Program-made: the position numbers and the translations under genes
Notes under the pieces: generated by a model
Seen by the model: the letters and a program-made list of their open reading frames with translations, nothing else
Told to the model about the DNA's origin: nothing
The model's database searches: none
Shown here: positions 1 to 11,100 of the stretch, in pieces
Numbering within the stretch: the first letter of the stretch is position 1
Layout: each line of letters opens with the position of its first letter
Assembly (NCBI RefSeq): GCF_001640805.2
Contig: NC_066852.1
Location: forward strand, 3,238,274 to 3,302,273
DNA: 64,000 nucleotides
Reading direction: 5' to 3'
Source of the DNA: Lates calcarifer
Lineage: Eukaryota > Chordata > Actinopteri > Centropomidae

Positions 1-329
1 GCTGATTTGATCGGCCACAATAGCTGCTCGTCTGTAAAATACCCCTTGTCTTCTCAATGAATTACTGAGATCTTTTGTGGAGGCAGACAGGAAATGACTG
101 TGCATGGATCAAAGCGGGAAAAACAAGTAAAACAAACACAGTAGCATAATTTGTCATGGAGAGGGAATAAATGAATCACAGTGAGCTTCTTGGTTCTGAA
201 TCAGACTTTTTCTCCTCCCTGCACAAGAGCCAATCAGTAATCAGTGTGCGCTTTATTAACCCAATCATCTGATAAGCATTGAATTTGTCTCTATCATTAT
301 TAAACTTGCAATAACTTTTTCTTTTCCTT

Positions 330-620
330 TGGTCACTTGGGGGCACATTACTGCCATATCATCAGCTTCTACGTTGATATGTCCAACAAATAGTTGCTTA
401 TTTAGACATACAGCAATTTTGGAGCAACATTAGTATTCATTTGGAGTCGTGTGTCTGGCTACATGTTGAATATTCACTTTCTTTTAGCTCGGGCTCTTCA
501 CTTGCTAAATGCTCCACCGTGTTCACTAGCTAGTTGCTGACTGTATTTGTCTGCTGTTTGGTGCTGAGCAGGGAGCGTGCAGTGTTTTAAGAGTTATGTG
601 ATATCAGGTGCTGAGGGAAA
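330..620. repeat. Probable teleost interspersed repeat
   Basis: The stretch including GTGTTCACTAGCTAGTTGCT and TTTGGTGCTGAGCAGGGAGC resembles from memory a dispersed repeat seen at many fish loci. There is no second full copy in the window to prove it and the boundaries are approximate. Confidence 0.4.
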
Positions 621-2702
621 ATGAAGCAGGGCGCGGCAAACGATAATTTAAATACATCACAGGACTCAAGATAAAGTGCTGAGATGTGAAACTAGGCAGT
701 GTGTGAAGTCCTTAATTCTTTATATTGTTGCTTCACATAATAAATTACAGCCACCACTTTTTGTCTGTTACTGTCTGTTCTTCCAAAATTGTACAGTTCA
801 TTGCGTCATCCTTGGAGAGAGATCAGGGAGGCAGTGTGATGCACACAGGAGGAAGCTATGACAGGCTTTTTGCCCTGTGCCTGTGTGTGTACATTTGGAA
901 CGAGTAAAAACATTGGATGTTACACAAACCAGTCGATTTGAAGGGTACTGAATTTTATCTGCATTTTATCAAAAGTCATTTGTATCTGTAAACTGTTCTT
1001 TTCTGATATAAGAAGAGGAAGTAACAGTATGGCATATATACAGCTCTAAACTGTCACAGCGCTGATGCTGTTTGTCAGGCAGCTGTTGCTTGGGGATGTT
1101 TTAGTTTTCATGTTTTCATAGAAAGGGCTACCTGGTGCTCCACTTGTGTTTACTGTTGTCTTGTCTCACTGCTTATTTGAGATAATTGCCTCAGTGTGGC
1201 TGGGGATTACAAGAGGGCTACTTTAAATACCCCAGAGTCCCACACTGCTATCTCTCAGTGCATTATTACAAAGCAAGCATGGTTTTACTATATCTCTCTA
1301 AAGCCCCTATTGTGTATGTATGAACACACACATACACTCACACACAAGCCTTTAATCTCCAAACTCACAAAAAACCCTTTCCCCATGATGAAATTTTAAG
1401 AAAGTGGACAAAGGATCTGTCTCTCGTTTGACTGTCACAATAAACCACCATGGAATATCTACTCTACTAAATCTCCTCCAACTATATCCAAAGCAACACT
1501 TTTTTATTAAGTCTTTGGATTTAGTTGTGATTCCTTGATTTGTCAAATCAAAACTCATCCACTGGACCTGACATCCTCACTTCTGGTGACAGGCAGGAAA
1601 TCCTCAGTGTGGATCCTGTGGGGATACTATGCCTTGCAGAGGAGGAGGAAATAATTGTGGCCACCTGTTCAGAAAGGCCCCAAAAGAGAGGCGTTTTGTG
1701 GAGGTAAAATCTCTGCCAAGGCAGTGATGATAGTAAGCGTTCTTTGCTGGTTCACCCATAAAGGATGTGTTTTGTGTTTCTGGTTTGCTTAGAATAGGTA
1801 AAGGAAGAGACACTGGTAGTTTGCACAGATAATGAACAGAAAACAGCTGAACAGAGCAGCTCAGACCTCACCAAAGAGCTTCATCTTGTTTCAGATTATC
1901 TCATGAAACTCTAATAAAACCACCTGTCAGCTATGGCACAGCCTCTGAATTTCAATTCCACAAAGCTGTAACTTGTTGCTAACAACTAACACAAGAGGGT
2001 GCTGCGTCATCTGTTCACTGTAGATGTGTTTGTTTTGTTTGTGAATGAGTGAACGTTATGACAGAGCTGCTGCAGAGGTTAGAGTTCTTAGTAAATCTGC
2101 AGGGACAGCCTCTCCTGAGAGGTTGTGAGTCGCTTTGTTATGTAATGTGAGTTATATGAAAATTGTTAAGCACCTTGTAGTATGCTTGGGGGGGAAATCA
2201 GCTTTGACATATTGTGAGTATAAATAAATTACAATTATAGTTTTGTATTTAAAGCTGCATGTGCATCTTTTGCCAGCAGGGGATGACTAGGAGGCATTTT
2301 TACCCAGAAATCCTCTAAAGTGATGTTACTAAACTAATTGTTTTCTTATCTGTGTGTCCTGTAGGACAGTTAGTGAATCTAGTAACACTGATGCACAGTG
2401 AGGGGGCAGGTGTAATTAGGTCAGCAAGAAATATGTTTATCAGACAAGTGTGAAAGTATCAAATTGCAACAGATGGTAAGCAATTAGGAAATGTGCAATA
2501 ACATCAAGGTACATAACTGGTACACAAAGTGGTGTAAATAGGTCTGTGTATGAATGAAATGGAATGGATGAATGAATGGAGGTGTGTGTGTTAATGTCCA
2601 AGAGAGTGACAAATGAAAAATCAGGGTGTGATGGCAGAAAAGTGGCAGAGGGCAGGTGCGGTATTAGCCATTTTGGGGCCCTAGGAGAAGTTTTACCTTA
2701 GT

Positions 2703-2720
2703 CCCCCCCCCCCCCGCCCC
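2703..2720. repeat. C-rich homopolymer run
   Basis: Thirteen C, one G, then four C. Confidence 0.9.
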
Positions 2721-2989
2721 AGCCCCAGGCACTTTTTCTGTTTTGAATTTCCATTTACTTTACACATTTGCAATTGAAAAGAACCCAGGTGAAAGAGTCC
2801 GAAAGAACCATTTTCAGCACCAAAACATCCTGGAGGTGATTCACAAACACAAAGCATCAGTTCATGGCTCATTGTCCACGTTATCATAGAGAGGTACACA
2901 GACACGCACTGAAGGACACACACATTTGCACGTGCATGAGTCTGGCAGTGCACTGGATCTTCCCTCCCACTGACAGATGGATGGGGTTA

Positions 2990-3499
2990 ATATCATAATT
3001 AAGCACCTCAGCCGACGGTTCCTGTTTACCGCTCGGTTGCTAGGCAGTGACATCAGCTGATCCCTCCCTCCTTCCTCTCTAATCCCTTCCCTCTCCCTCA
3101 CACTCCCTCACACACACACATACACACCACTCTCTGCTCTCTCTCTCTCTCTCAGATAGGCAGCGCAGACGTGGGCAGAGTGTGGGGGTATAGGAAGAGG
3201 AGAGAGCAGGAGGGTAGGTAGTAGTGTGTGTGAGGCTGTCAGACAGCATGGTCTGGGTCTGAGGACAACACTGGAAGACGCAGCAGCAACAGCCTCCACA
3301 TCTCCATGTAGACCAGTGTGGTGACATCCACAGATCACCTGGACCCATCAGCACCCACCCAGGACAACACCCACCTCTTCCAAAGAAACAAGAAGAGGAG
3401 GCGGAGGAGGACGAGGGGGGTGGGTCTGTTTATCTTCTTTTTTTTTTTCTTTTCTCAGTTTTTTTGTTTTGGGAGTAGGCTCCGGGCTGGACCGCATGC
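2990..3499 (+). promoter_or_regulatory. Probable promoter / 5' leader of the doc2b-like gene
   Basis: This is the DNA just upstream of the start codon. It contains an RFX X-box-like site (GTTGCTAGGCAGTGAC, 3036-3051) overlapping a CRE-like TGACATCA (3048-3055, one mismatch to TGACGTCA). A long pyrimidine-rich tract follows at 3060-3153, ending in (CT)n. No TATA box is placed convincingly, so the transcription start cannot be fixed from sequence. Short upstream ATGs lie at 3248, 3306 and 3496. A T-rich tract ending in CTCAG at 3454-3458 resembles a 3' splice site, so part of this region could be an intron behind an unseen non-coding exon. The functional role is inferred from position. Confidence 0.45.
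3060..3153. repeat. Pyrimidine-rich tract with (CT)n
   Basis: Dense CCT/CTC runs interrupted by a short (CA)n, ending in about eight CT units (3137-3153), upstream of exon 1. Such tracts are common in TATA-less promoters, and a promoter role here is only inferred. Confidence 0.7.
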
Positions 3500-3558
3500 A
3501 TGACACAACGCAAAGGCGAGAAACCCACCATCAGCATCCAGGAGCACATGGCCATTGA
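3496..3558 (+). other. Upstream ORF overlapping the main start codon
   Basis: An ATG at 3496 lies four bases before the main ATG (3500) in a different frame and opens a 20-codon reading frame ending TGA at 3556-3558, inside the coding exon. Both ATGs have weak flanking context (C at -3 for the upstream one, T at -3 for the main one). It may dampen translation by competing for scanning ribosomes. It is unlikely to make a functional peptide. Confidence 0.5.
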
Positions 3559-3830
3559 CGTGTGCCCTGGCCCCATCCAGCCCATCAAGCAGATCTCTGA
3601 CTACTTCCCCCGCTACCCACGGGGCCTCCCCCCTGCTGCGCCCCACCAAGTGGGCCACGCCGGGTCCCTGCGCTCTGCCCTCTCCACCTCCTCGGCCGCC
3701 GCCACCGCTGAAAGTGACCGCCCCAATGAGGACAACCCAGACCGGGCTTGTGCCGGAGCCTCCGCCTCCTTACAGGCCGCCAAGAGGGACGAGGAGCCTG
3801 ATGTGGAGGGATACGACTCAGATGACTCCA
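3500..3830 (+). CDS. doc2b: DOC2-family protein (DOC2B-like), coding exon 1
   Basis: This is the first coding exon of a double-C2-domain calcium sensor, a soluble protein that binds Munc13, SNAREs and phospholipid to promote Ca2+-triggered and spontaneous vesicle fusion. It encodes 110 residues plus the first base of codon 111. Residues 11-38 (ISIQEHMAIDVCPGPIQPIK, then QISDYFPR) match the near-invariant DOC2 N-terminus, which contains the Munc13-interacting (MID) segment. Residues 43-95 form a variable Pro/Ala/Ser linker, and residues 97-110 are acidic (EEPDVEGYDSDDS), as in DOC2 proteins just before C2A. The exon ends A|GTGAGT, a good phase-1 donor. The start at 3500 is chosen because it puts MTQRKGEK at the family's usual N-terminus, although its Kozak context is weak (T at -3). 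Family membership is very secure. The paralogue call (b, rather than a or a fish-specific copy such as doc2d) rests mainly on the B-like sequence of exon 2 and is less sure. Confidence 0.95.
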
Positions 3831-4073
3831 GTGAGTGATGATATCCCATCTTGTCATCTCCATCCTACTGTTTACCATAGTGTTTTCCAATATGTCTGTA
3901 TGTGTGTGTCTACCCCTTTTAGTTCTTCCTCTCCCTCTCCCTTTCTCTTATTACTGCATCTCCATTTTTGCCACCGGTTGCCAGGCATCCCTCCAGCCGT
4001 GTGGCTTTGTGGCTTTATCTGTCACCTTTTCTTCTCTCCGCTCCCCCGTCCATCTCCTTCTATTTCCAATTGC

Positions 4074-4075
<2 letters not shown>

Positions 4076-4106
<31 letters not shown>

Positions 4107-4143
4107 ATGCATGTTGTGTCTGTCCCTGTGTGTGTGTGTGTGT
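4076..4143. repeat. (TG)n microsatellite pair
   Basis: Two TG runs (4076-4104 and 4127-4143) separated by a short non-repeat spacer, about 250 bp inside intron 1. Confidence 0.9.
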
Positions 4144-4573
4144 CTGTGCTGCAGCTAACTCTTTGCCTCTCAGTCGACACACAGCCAACTGTTGCTGCTG
4201 CAAAGAATACAGCTCCCCCTCCCTCCTCCTCCTCTGCTCTCCTCTAACTGAAAAGATGATATGTGTGATTTTATTGGCGCAAACGACTGCATGTGTCTGT
4301 CAACAAGTGTTATGTGTGCATTTTTCATATTCCCAGTGTCTACAGGGTGCTCAGTCTATACTGTCGATCAGTCTAAGCGGGTTGAATGATTCATAGCTTC
4401 TTGGTGAAGCCTCACATTAGTCGCAGTTTTGCGCTCAGTGGAGTCTGACTGCATCTGTAAGCTCATCCACATACTGTGCTGTCTAGTGGCAAGACAGACA
4501 AGTTCCAGCTGTGTGAGCGTATTATTTGTCTGTCGATCTGTTTTTTTTGTGTGTCCAAAGCATAAAGATGTGC

Positions 4574-4591
4574 GTGTGTGTGTGTGTGTGT
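4574..4591. repeat. (TG)n microsatellite
   Basis: About nine TG units. Confidence 0.85.
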
Positions 4592-5167
4592 ACATATCTG
4601 TCCTCATCAGAGAGGGAGGCTCCTTTGAGAAAGCCGTTGCTGAATGTCATTCCTTTAATCTAAAGGTTTGAGTGGCTGAATAATAATGGAAATTAAAAAC
4701 ATGCAGAACAGCAATAAGAACAATAACAAATCACAGAGATGGAACAAGATTTCTATGTCCTGCAAAACCATTTTCACTCCCAGCAAACATCTTCACAGAC
4801 CGATGATACGACAGTCTGTGCCAGTGCTGGGAACTCGAGTAGATGTAGTGCCAAAATGAAAGAAGCTGCTGTTATCTGCATCATATTTACAAACCTCAGC
4901 GTCATCTGATAAATCCCTGAAACAGTGCAGGAGTCTCTGTTTTAGCATTTGGTTGCCACTGAACTTAGCCCGATTGCATCTCGCTCTGAGCAACATGTTG
5001 CTCTCACAGTGCACTAAAACAGTGAAAACGCTTCACAGTGCGTTTGTATCAGACTCTAACAACCCCTGCTCAGCGAGTGTTCTCTGCACAAGAGACTCGT
5101 GATTGCAGGTTAATGTGTGACAGCAGTGCAGCTTCTCTAAGAGTTAATCCATGCAGAGCGGCATGCC

Positions 5168-5187
5168 GGGGGGGGGGGGGGGGGGGG
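5168..5187. repeat. Poly-G run of 20
   Basis: Twenty consecutive G on the + strand. It could fold as a G-quadruplex, and its exact length is prone to sequencing error. Confidence 0.9.
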
Positions 5188-8100
5188 ACTTAGGCCATCT
5201 CTAATCCAGAACTGGACAGGAGGGGGGATGGTAGAGAGCAGGGAAGGCAGGTCAGGCCTGGCAGATGTTGCTCTATGACCTCCACCAGGCAACCAGGATT
5301 CCACTCCCTGGGAAAAAAGAGATGGAGAGATGCACTCTCCTAATTTGCGAGGGCAAATTGTGAGACACTTGACTTTTGTACTGAGATATGACTTTCTGAC
5401 TTTCTGCAAAGAGATATTTCTTGTCTCAACTCTCTCTCTTTCTCTCCTGTGGCTTTTCAAACAGTCCAAATGGGACACACTCCAGTCTAGTTGATAAGAT
5501 GACATTAAGTACAAGTTGAATTACAGCATCACCTTACACCTTCTACAAACCACAGGAAGTGCTTTCTACTTGATCCCAGCTCCTCCTGTTCAAATGCCAG
5601 CTTCCACCCATAGGTTGCTCCTGGTGGGCAGGCCAGCACCTTGCATGCAGATGGGTGATTGAAAGTGTGTGTGAAGGGATGAATGAGAGACAAACTGTGA
5701 TGTGTTTTGTCCATTTAAGGTTGAAATGTGCCATTTAAGTGCAGTCAACTTACCATTGCCAAGTAGTTCAGATTGGGATGAGTGAAGGATTCAGTATACT
5801 TCAAAAGAAGCATCTGTGACGTCCTCATGTCAAAGTCCTTCTATCTTTATATAATGTAGGATTGATAGTATCTTTTAAAACAGGTGTGGAAGTTGGCAGG
5901 GGTTAAACTTCTCTTTCAAGATCTTTTTTTCCACTTTTCATTTTTACAGCCAAGTGCAACACTATAAATGGCTTTCAGAGCCCAGAGTGTGCAGCCTTAC
6001 TGCATTTCAGTTCATTGTGCAGAGACTACAAAGGCTTTTGAGTTTAACTTCGCCTTCAGACATCATTTGGAGACACATCATATGACCCAGATTGAAGCAT
6101 ACTGAGGTCTCAGATTACAGTCGCAACTTGGAAAGACAGATGTAGACCTTTAAAACATCTGGATAGAATAGGTCTTTGGTTTTAATCCATCTCTAATGCT
6201 TCTTGGTTGCATTTACTCTTGGCTTTCCCTTGGTGACAGTAGCTATCCAATATGCCTAAGATACATGAAAAAAGCTAAGTGTAAATGTGGTTGGCTGCAT
6301 GCAACAGGTGTTGGGATGTTGTGGCAGTGCGTTCAGTTACTGTGACTTTATCAAATTGGTGTTGGGGCACAGTTGCTAACTTACTTGTTTTCAAGGTGTC
6401 AGTTGAGGATCAGTCACAGTGCACGTTCATGTAAATGTCAAACCACAGCTTCTCTCCATCCTCCCTGCTAATAAGGCAATTAGACACAAACATCTGCCGG
6501 AGCATCGTCTTAATGATTTTACAATCACCTGAAGAGTCATCAGTGATGCAGGATAATTACAATGTCAACCCTTCTTCCAAAAAAAAAAACGTGAGGAAAA
6601 CGCCACGTGAGAAAAGAGCGTCAAAGTAATTAGGGTGGCAATTAATTGTAAATAAAATATTGGATGGGTTACCCAATGTCTGAGTCAACTGCATGCTTAT
6701 CACCAGCCTCACCTACAGCACTGATGTGTCTAATGAAAGCAGGAGCTAAAATAAATATATAAAAGAATAAATAACAAGTGGCTGTTTGGGTCTGATGCAA
6801 CGTCCCAAATAATCCCAAGCTGCTGCTGCTGCCATGGGAGTTTGAAAGGAGGAACATACGGTGTATAAACAAAATACTACTGCAGCAGAGCAAAACTAAA
6901 GCTATCATAGACTCAGTTAATAAAACCTACTGTACAGTAGATAAGAACAGCCACTCGTTATTTTGCACCAAAGCTTAACAGTCATCCAGTGAGAAATTCT
7001 TTGTACAAATAGACTCAGTGGATCAATTCAGCCATAACACATATTGTGTCTTTGTGTTTGTGTGAGTGTTTTTGATAAGGGAGAAATACTCTGACTTGAG
7101 AACTCTGAAAAGTCGGCTTAACATTTTATTATGTGAAAATATTTTGGTGGATATTCATTTTCTGACATCAAGACCTTGTAAAGCAAACAAATGAAAGAGC
7201 ATTTCTCTTGCTTGAAAATATGCAACAAACATAAGAGACTGATGTGGTGCAAGACTGTGAAAGGATTTCTCCTTTCATATACAACTGCTCCCATAATTTG
7301 CAGTGTTGAAAGATTTGCTGAAGGACATCTGAAACCAAGGCTGTTTGAGAGGAGCTCACAGTAAAGGCTGAGACACATTTTATCAGTTTTGCAGAGAAAC
7401 AGCTTCTACTGGACGGCAACAGGCTCATGAGAGTAACAATAATGAAATGGAATTTCTAACCACTTTCTCTGGCCTTATCAGTTTAGTATGTGTACGGGTT
7501 TGTAAAGTTTAAACACACTTGTTGTACGGCTGATCTGATAATTCTTAGCCGCATACATATGAGTCACACACTGAGGTGAAGTAATTTCTCTCTCCTGGCA
7601 GTGCAGCAAGTGGCAAATGAAAAAACTGCTTCAGTTTCAATTTGTTAGACTTTCAAAAACTGCACAGGAGATGTAACTTTCACTCTGTTGCTGCATGAAA
7701 TGTAAGAGAGAGGAACTCTCTGCTTCCTGTTGTTTGTGATTTAAAAGAGCCAGCGCTGCCCCAAATTGGCTGTTCATGGTCCTGTGGGACTTGATCCAGT
7801 ATCTGCATGTGTCCTCTGGGGGGGAGGCGAGGGAGAGTGGAGCAGTGTGACAGTGTACTCCCTTATGAACCAAATCACACAGGGACATCTCGATCCTTGC
7901 TAAGAACCTGCTGGTTAATCTGCATAACAGCAGCGTTTTCTGACTCATTGTGACTAAAACTTGATTTTAATTGAAACGGAAAAGTGCATCACCCACCAAG
8001 TGTCCCAGCTCCCCTGCGAGAGGCGGTAATAAAAACCAATTGGACATCCGGATCTCTGCCACATCAATTAATGGATGTTTATAGTGGGTGTAGAGGGCCA

Positions 8101-11100
8101 CATCACTGCCGGGGCCAGGAGAAACAGCCAGTGTGACCCACATGACAGAGCAGGCTGTTGTGTTTTTTGAGAGATAAGCCTCAGAGCCGTATCTGTTGAC
8201 AGGGCAGTGCAGGGTTGGTTGGGGGAGAAGAGTTGGTAATGTATGCACACACAGGTCTCCCCTGAGATGTCTTGCTCTGGCAGTACTGCTGTCTCCTCAG
8301 CACAAGGGTTGAGCTACACTGTTTGCTTGTAGTTGTCAGCTGGTGAGATGCAGTCAGAGTAGGAGGGAAGTGACTAAAACAAAGCAAAATGATATGTCCG
8401 AAAAGTAAATAAGATTTTTAAAAATAACTATATTTTATGTTTAGTTGTTACTGAGGATAATTGGGGTTAATTTGCAAAATGTGACAGAATTTTCTCAGAT
8501 GTTTGCTGACATCTTTGAGATAGCTCTGTGCAGGCCATACCATTCATCACAGGACTCTTTGTTCCTGTTGTCGCTGAAGATAGTCCTTTATGACTGTGGC
8601 TGTACTGCACCTCTACACCCTTCAAAACATAGAGGTCAGTACAGCAGTGCTTTCCCCCCATTTAGGATTTAATGTGAAGTTTACTGAAGTTCAGCACTTT
8701 ACTCTGGGGCTCTACCATGTAGTGCCTTGTAGTTAATTAAAAAAGAAATTAAATTTGATTCTAAAACAAACAGGGAATCTGAGTAATGAAGCTAAATCTG
8801 AAGCACTCTTCTTTCTAAGCTGACAGAATTTTCTCAGTGGTCCAGTGAGAACACCTGATAATGTCAGAAAGAAATGGCAGCACCATCATCTGGAGTGAGA
8901 AGAATAATTTAATATTTCCCCGTGCACCATCCCAATTTACACTCAGAATATGAGGATTACTGACATACTTTTTGTCGGTCTGAGTAATGTAAGTGCAAGA
9001 CTTGCATGATAAAATAAGAGGCGAAGTTATAATGGCTTTTCAGAATACTGTTTCACGTGAGGAACAATTCTCCAAAGTATCTGCTCTTAGCAAACAGTTT
9101 AGCAGTAATGTGTAAATGCTTTTGTTATCTGGCCAGTGGGATTATCTCCTAAAAACTGTGTATTCCTTTAAGGGCAGAGGAGAAGGAAGTGTGTGGTGAG
9201 CCATCTGTTGCCTCTCCCAGACCAAAAGCCATTTCCAGACCTTTACAAAACAGAGGGCTGCATCAATCCACTTGAAAACATCCCCTGAGCCTCATAATGC
9301 TCAGTTCAATGTAAAGAGTGATTTCAGCACTGCCGTGCCCAGCACAGTAGAATCCTGTTAAGAGTCTATCTGCAAGCTGTCATGCAATAGTAATGACTCA
9401 CTGTAGTGTCCCATGTTTTCCTGTGACTAACCCAGCGCTAACAAAGCATGCCAGATTGTCAGTCAGTTCACATTATGGGTTATTATTACTGGTGCTGTCT
9501 CTCAACAGGGGCCATCGAGTGTTTTAAGTTAGCAGCAGTTCTGCTTCATCAGATACAAACTCTGCCTCTACCCTCCCTTCATCCCACTAAGCACATTATG
9601 TAATGATAATGCCAGCTATTACACAGATCCATTTGGCGTCTGGGGCTGTCATCAGTGGGGAGAAATTTTCTTTGGCTTTAGTTTCTCACAATTTGCATGC
9701 ACACATTGAGGGAATATGTTAAAATATCGCAGGTGATACACATGCTCTTAAAACTTCAGTTTTTTTAAGTGGAATATCCAATATCCTGTTTTTGTCCACT
9801 TAAACCACAAAGTGTCCTCCTCCCCTCCTGAGAAGCCATAGACTCGCTTCATTTGCCTAAATTAATCCTGGTGTCTGATCACTTCTCTGCCCACGCCAAG
9901 TGATGAATCAAGACTTAACTAACTTAACCACAGCTGCATAGAGTGGGCACTCCGTCTACAGAGAGCTCACTCCACCAGTATTAGATTTTTAGCCTCTCGT
10001 CTCTCTGGTGTGAAGCATGAGTGTGCTGTGTGCAGTTTAATGAGGCCACATTAAAGGATATCTGAATATGACAGTTCAAAGCTTTCAAATTGTTACTTTG
10101 ACTGCCATTTGCAGTTCAGGGCAAAGATGTCCACTGAAAATGATATCCATGTTTATGCATACTTTTATTAGGAACCATTTTATCTCCTTGGTTCATAGGT
10201 TTTATACAGTGAAACACATTTACAGGATGTTGTGATGTCACCCAAGGTTTTTTGAAGGGATATTTTTTGAGTTTTGTTTCTGGTTTACCGTTCACATGTT
10301 GTCAGCTGCTGGAGCCACAAAATTGCAGAATTCAGTCAAAAGGGAGGATGCCTGGTTGGAGCTAAGGTCTGGCTGATTTCTAACACCTGATTCATTTATT
10401 ATATGACTGAGCCAGAGTCAGTTTCATTTGTGGTGGCAGCAGGGAGTCATTTGCAGCAAACAAGTTGTGATAAAACTACTACTGCACAAATGCTAATTTT
10501 GCTCCCTGCCTGCCGGATGTGCTAATAGGCAACAGTTTGCTAATGTGTTAGTCATAACTCCTTTTATAATGTGATAATTTATTTAATGTTTATAAGCATA
10601 GGCCCATGTATATAGCATAAACCAATGGCATGTACCACAGCATTTACAGCCGAAGCTAATTGTGCTTCTGGGCCTCTTAAAGTATATAAGTGCATGTCTG
10701 TCAGCTTGTTCTGCTCAGACCTTGCCTAATTGATCATTTCTGTTTAAAACTCAGTACAGTCTTCACTATTGCCTCGTGGCCATTAGAGGATGCTCCAACA
10801 CCCAGTGTGGTATAAACAGAATAATGGATGCCAAACATATCTGTCTGTTTTGGAGAATACATGGCCCTTAACCCAGAGACATTTTATTTATTCAATAACT
10901 ACAATAAATAATGTATTTTGTAATAATAAGCAAATGCTAATGACCCTAACCAGATGGTCATTATTCACTACCTCGCCTTTACTTTGCATTTTCTTTTTGT
11001 ATCCAGGAATGAACTCTGATAGAAATGCTCAAGGACCACATTTAGACACTGTGTCTTTGTAGATAACTGGTAGCTGTATCTTGAGATCAGTTTTACAGTT

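Larger units (their letters stand above)
1..2989. other. Upstream intergenic DNA, no gene seen
   Basis: No coding region with recognisable similarity. It contains a probable interspersed repeat (about 330-620), a possible LINE-like tail near 2160-2240 and a C-rich run at 2703-2720. The rest is unremarkable AT-rich sequence. Confidence 0.6.

Noticed and set aside
2813..2825. REST/NRSF-like half-site TTCAGCACC upstream of a neuronal gene
   Set aside because: Only the left half is present. The right half GGACAGCGCC is missing at any allowed spacing.
3585..3890. Minus-strand frames of 101 and 78 codons opposite exon 1
   Set aside because: Antisense shadows of a GC-rich coding exon, with Arg/Gly/Ser-rich composition typical of such artefacts.
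3555..4247. 230-codon + strand open frame overlapping exon 1
   Set aside because: It is an out-of-frame shadow of the DOC2 exon that runs on into intronic TG repeats, and it has no domain.
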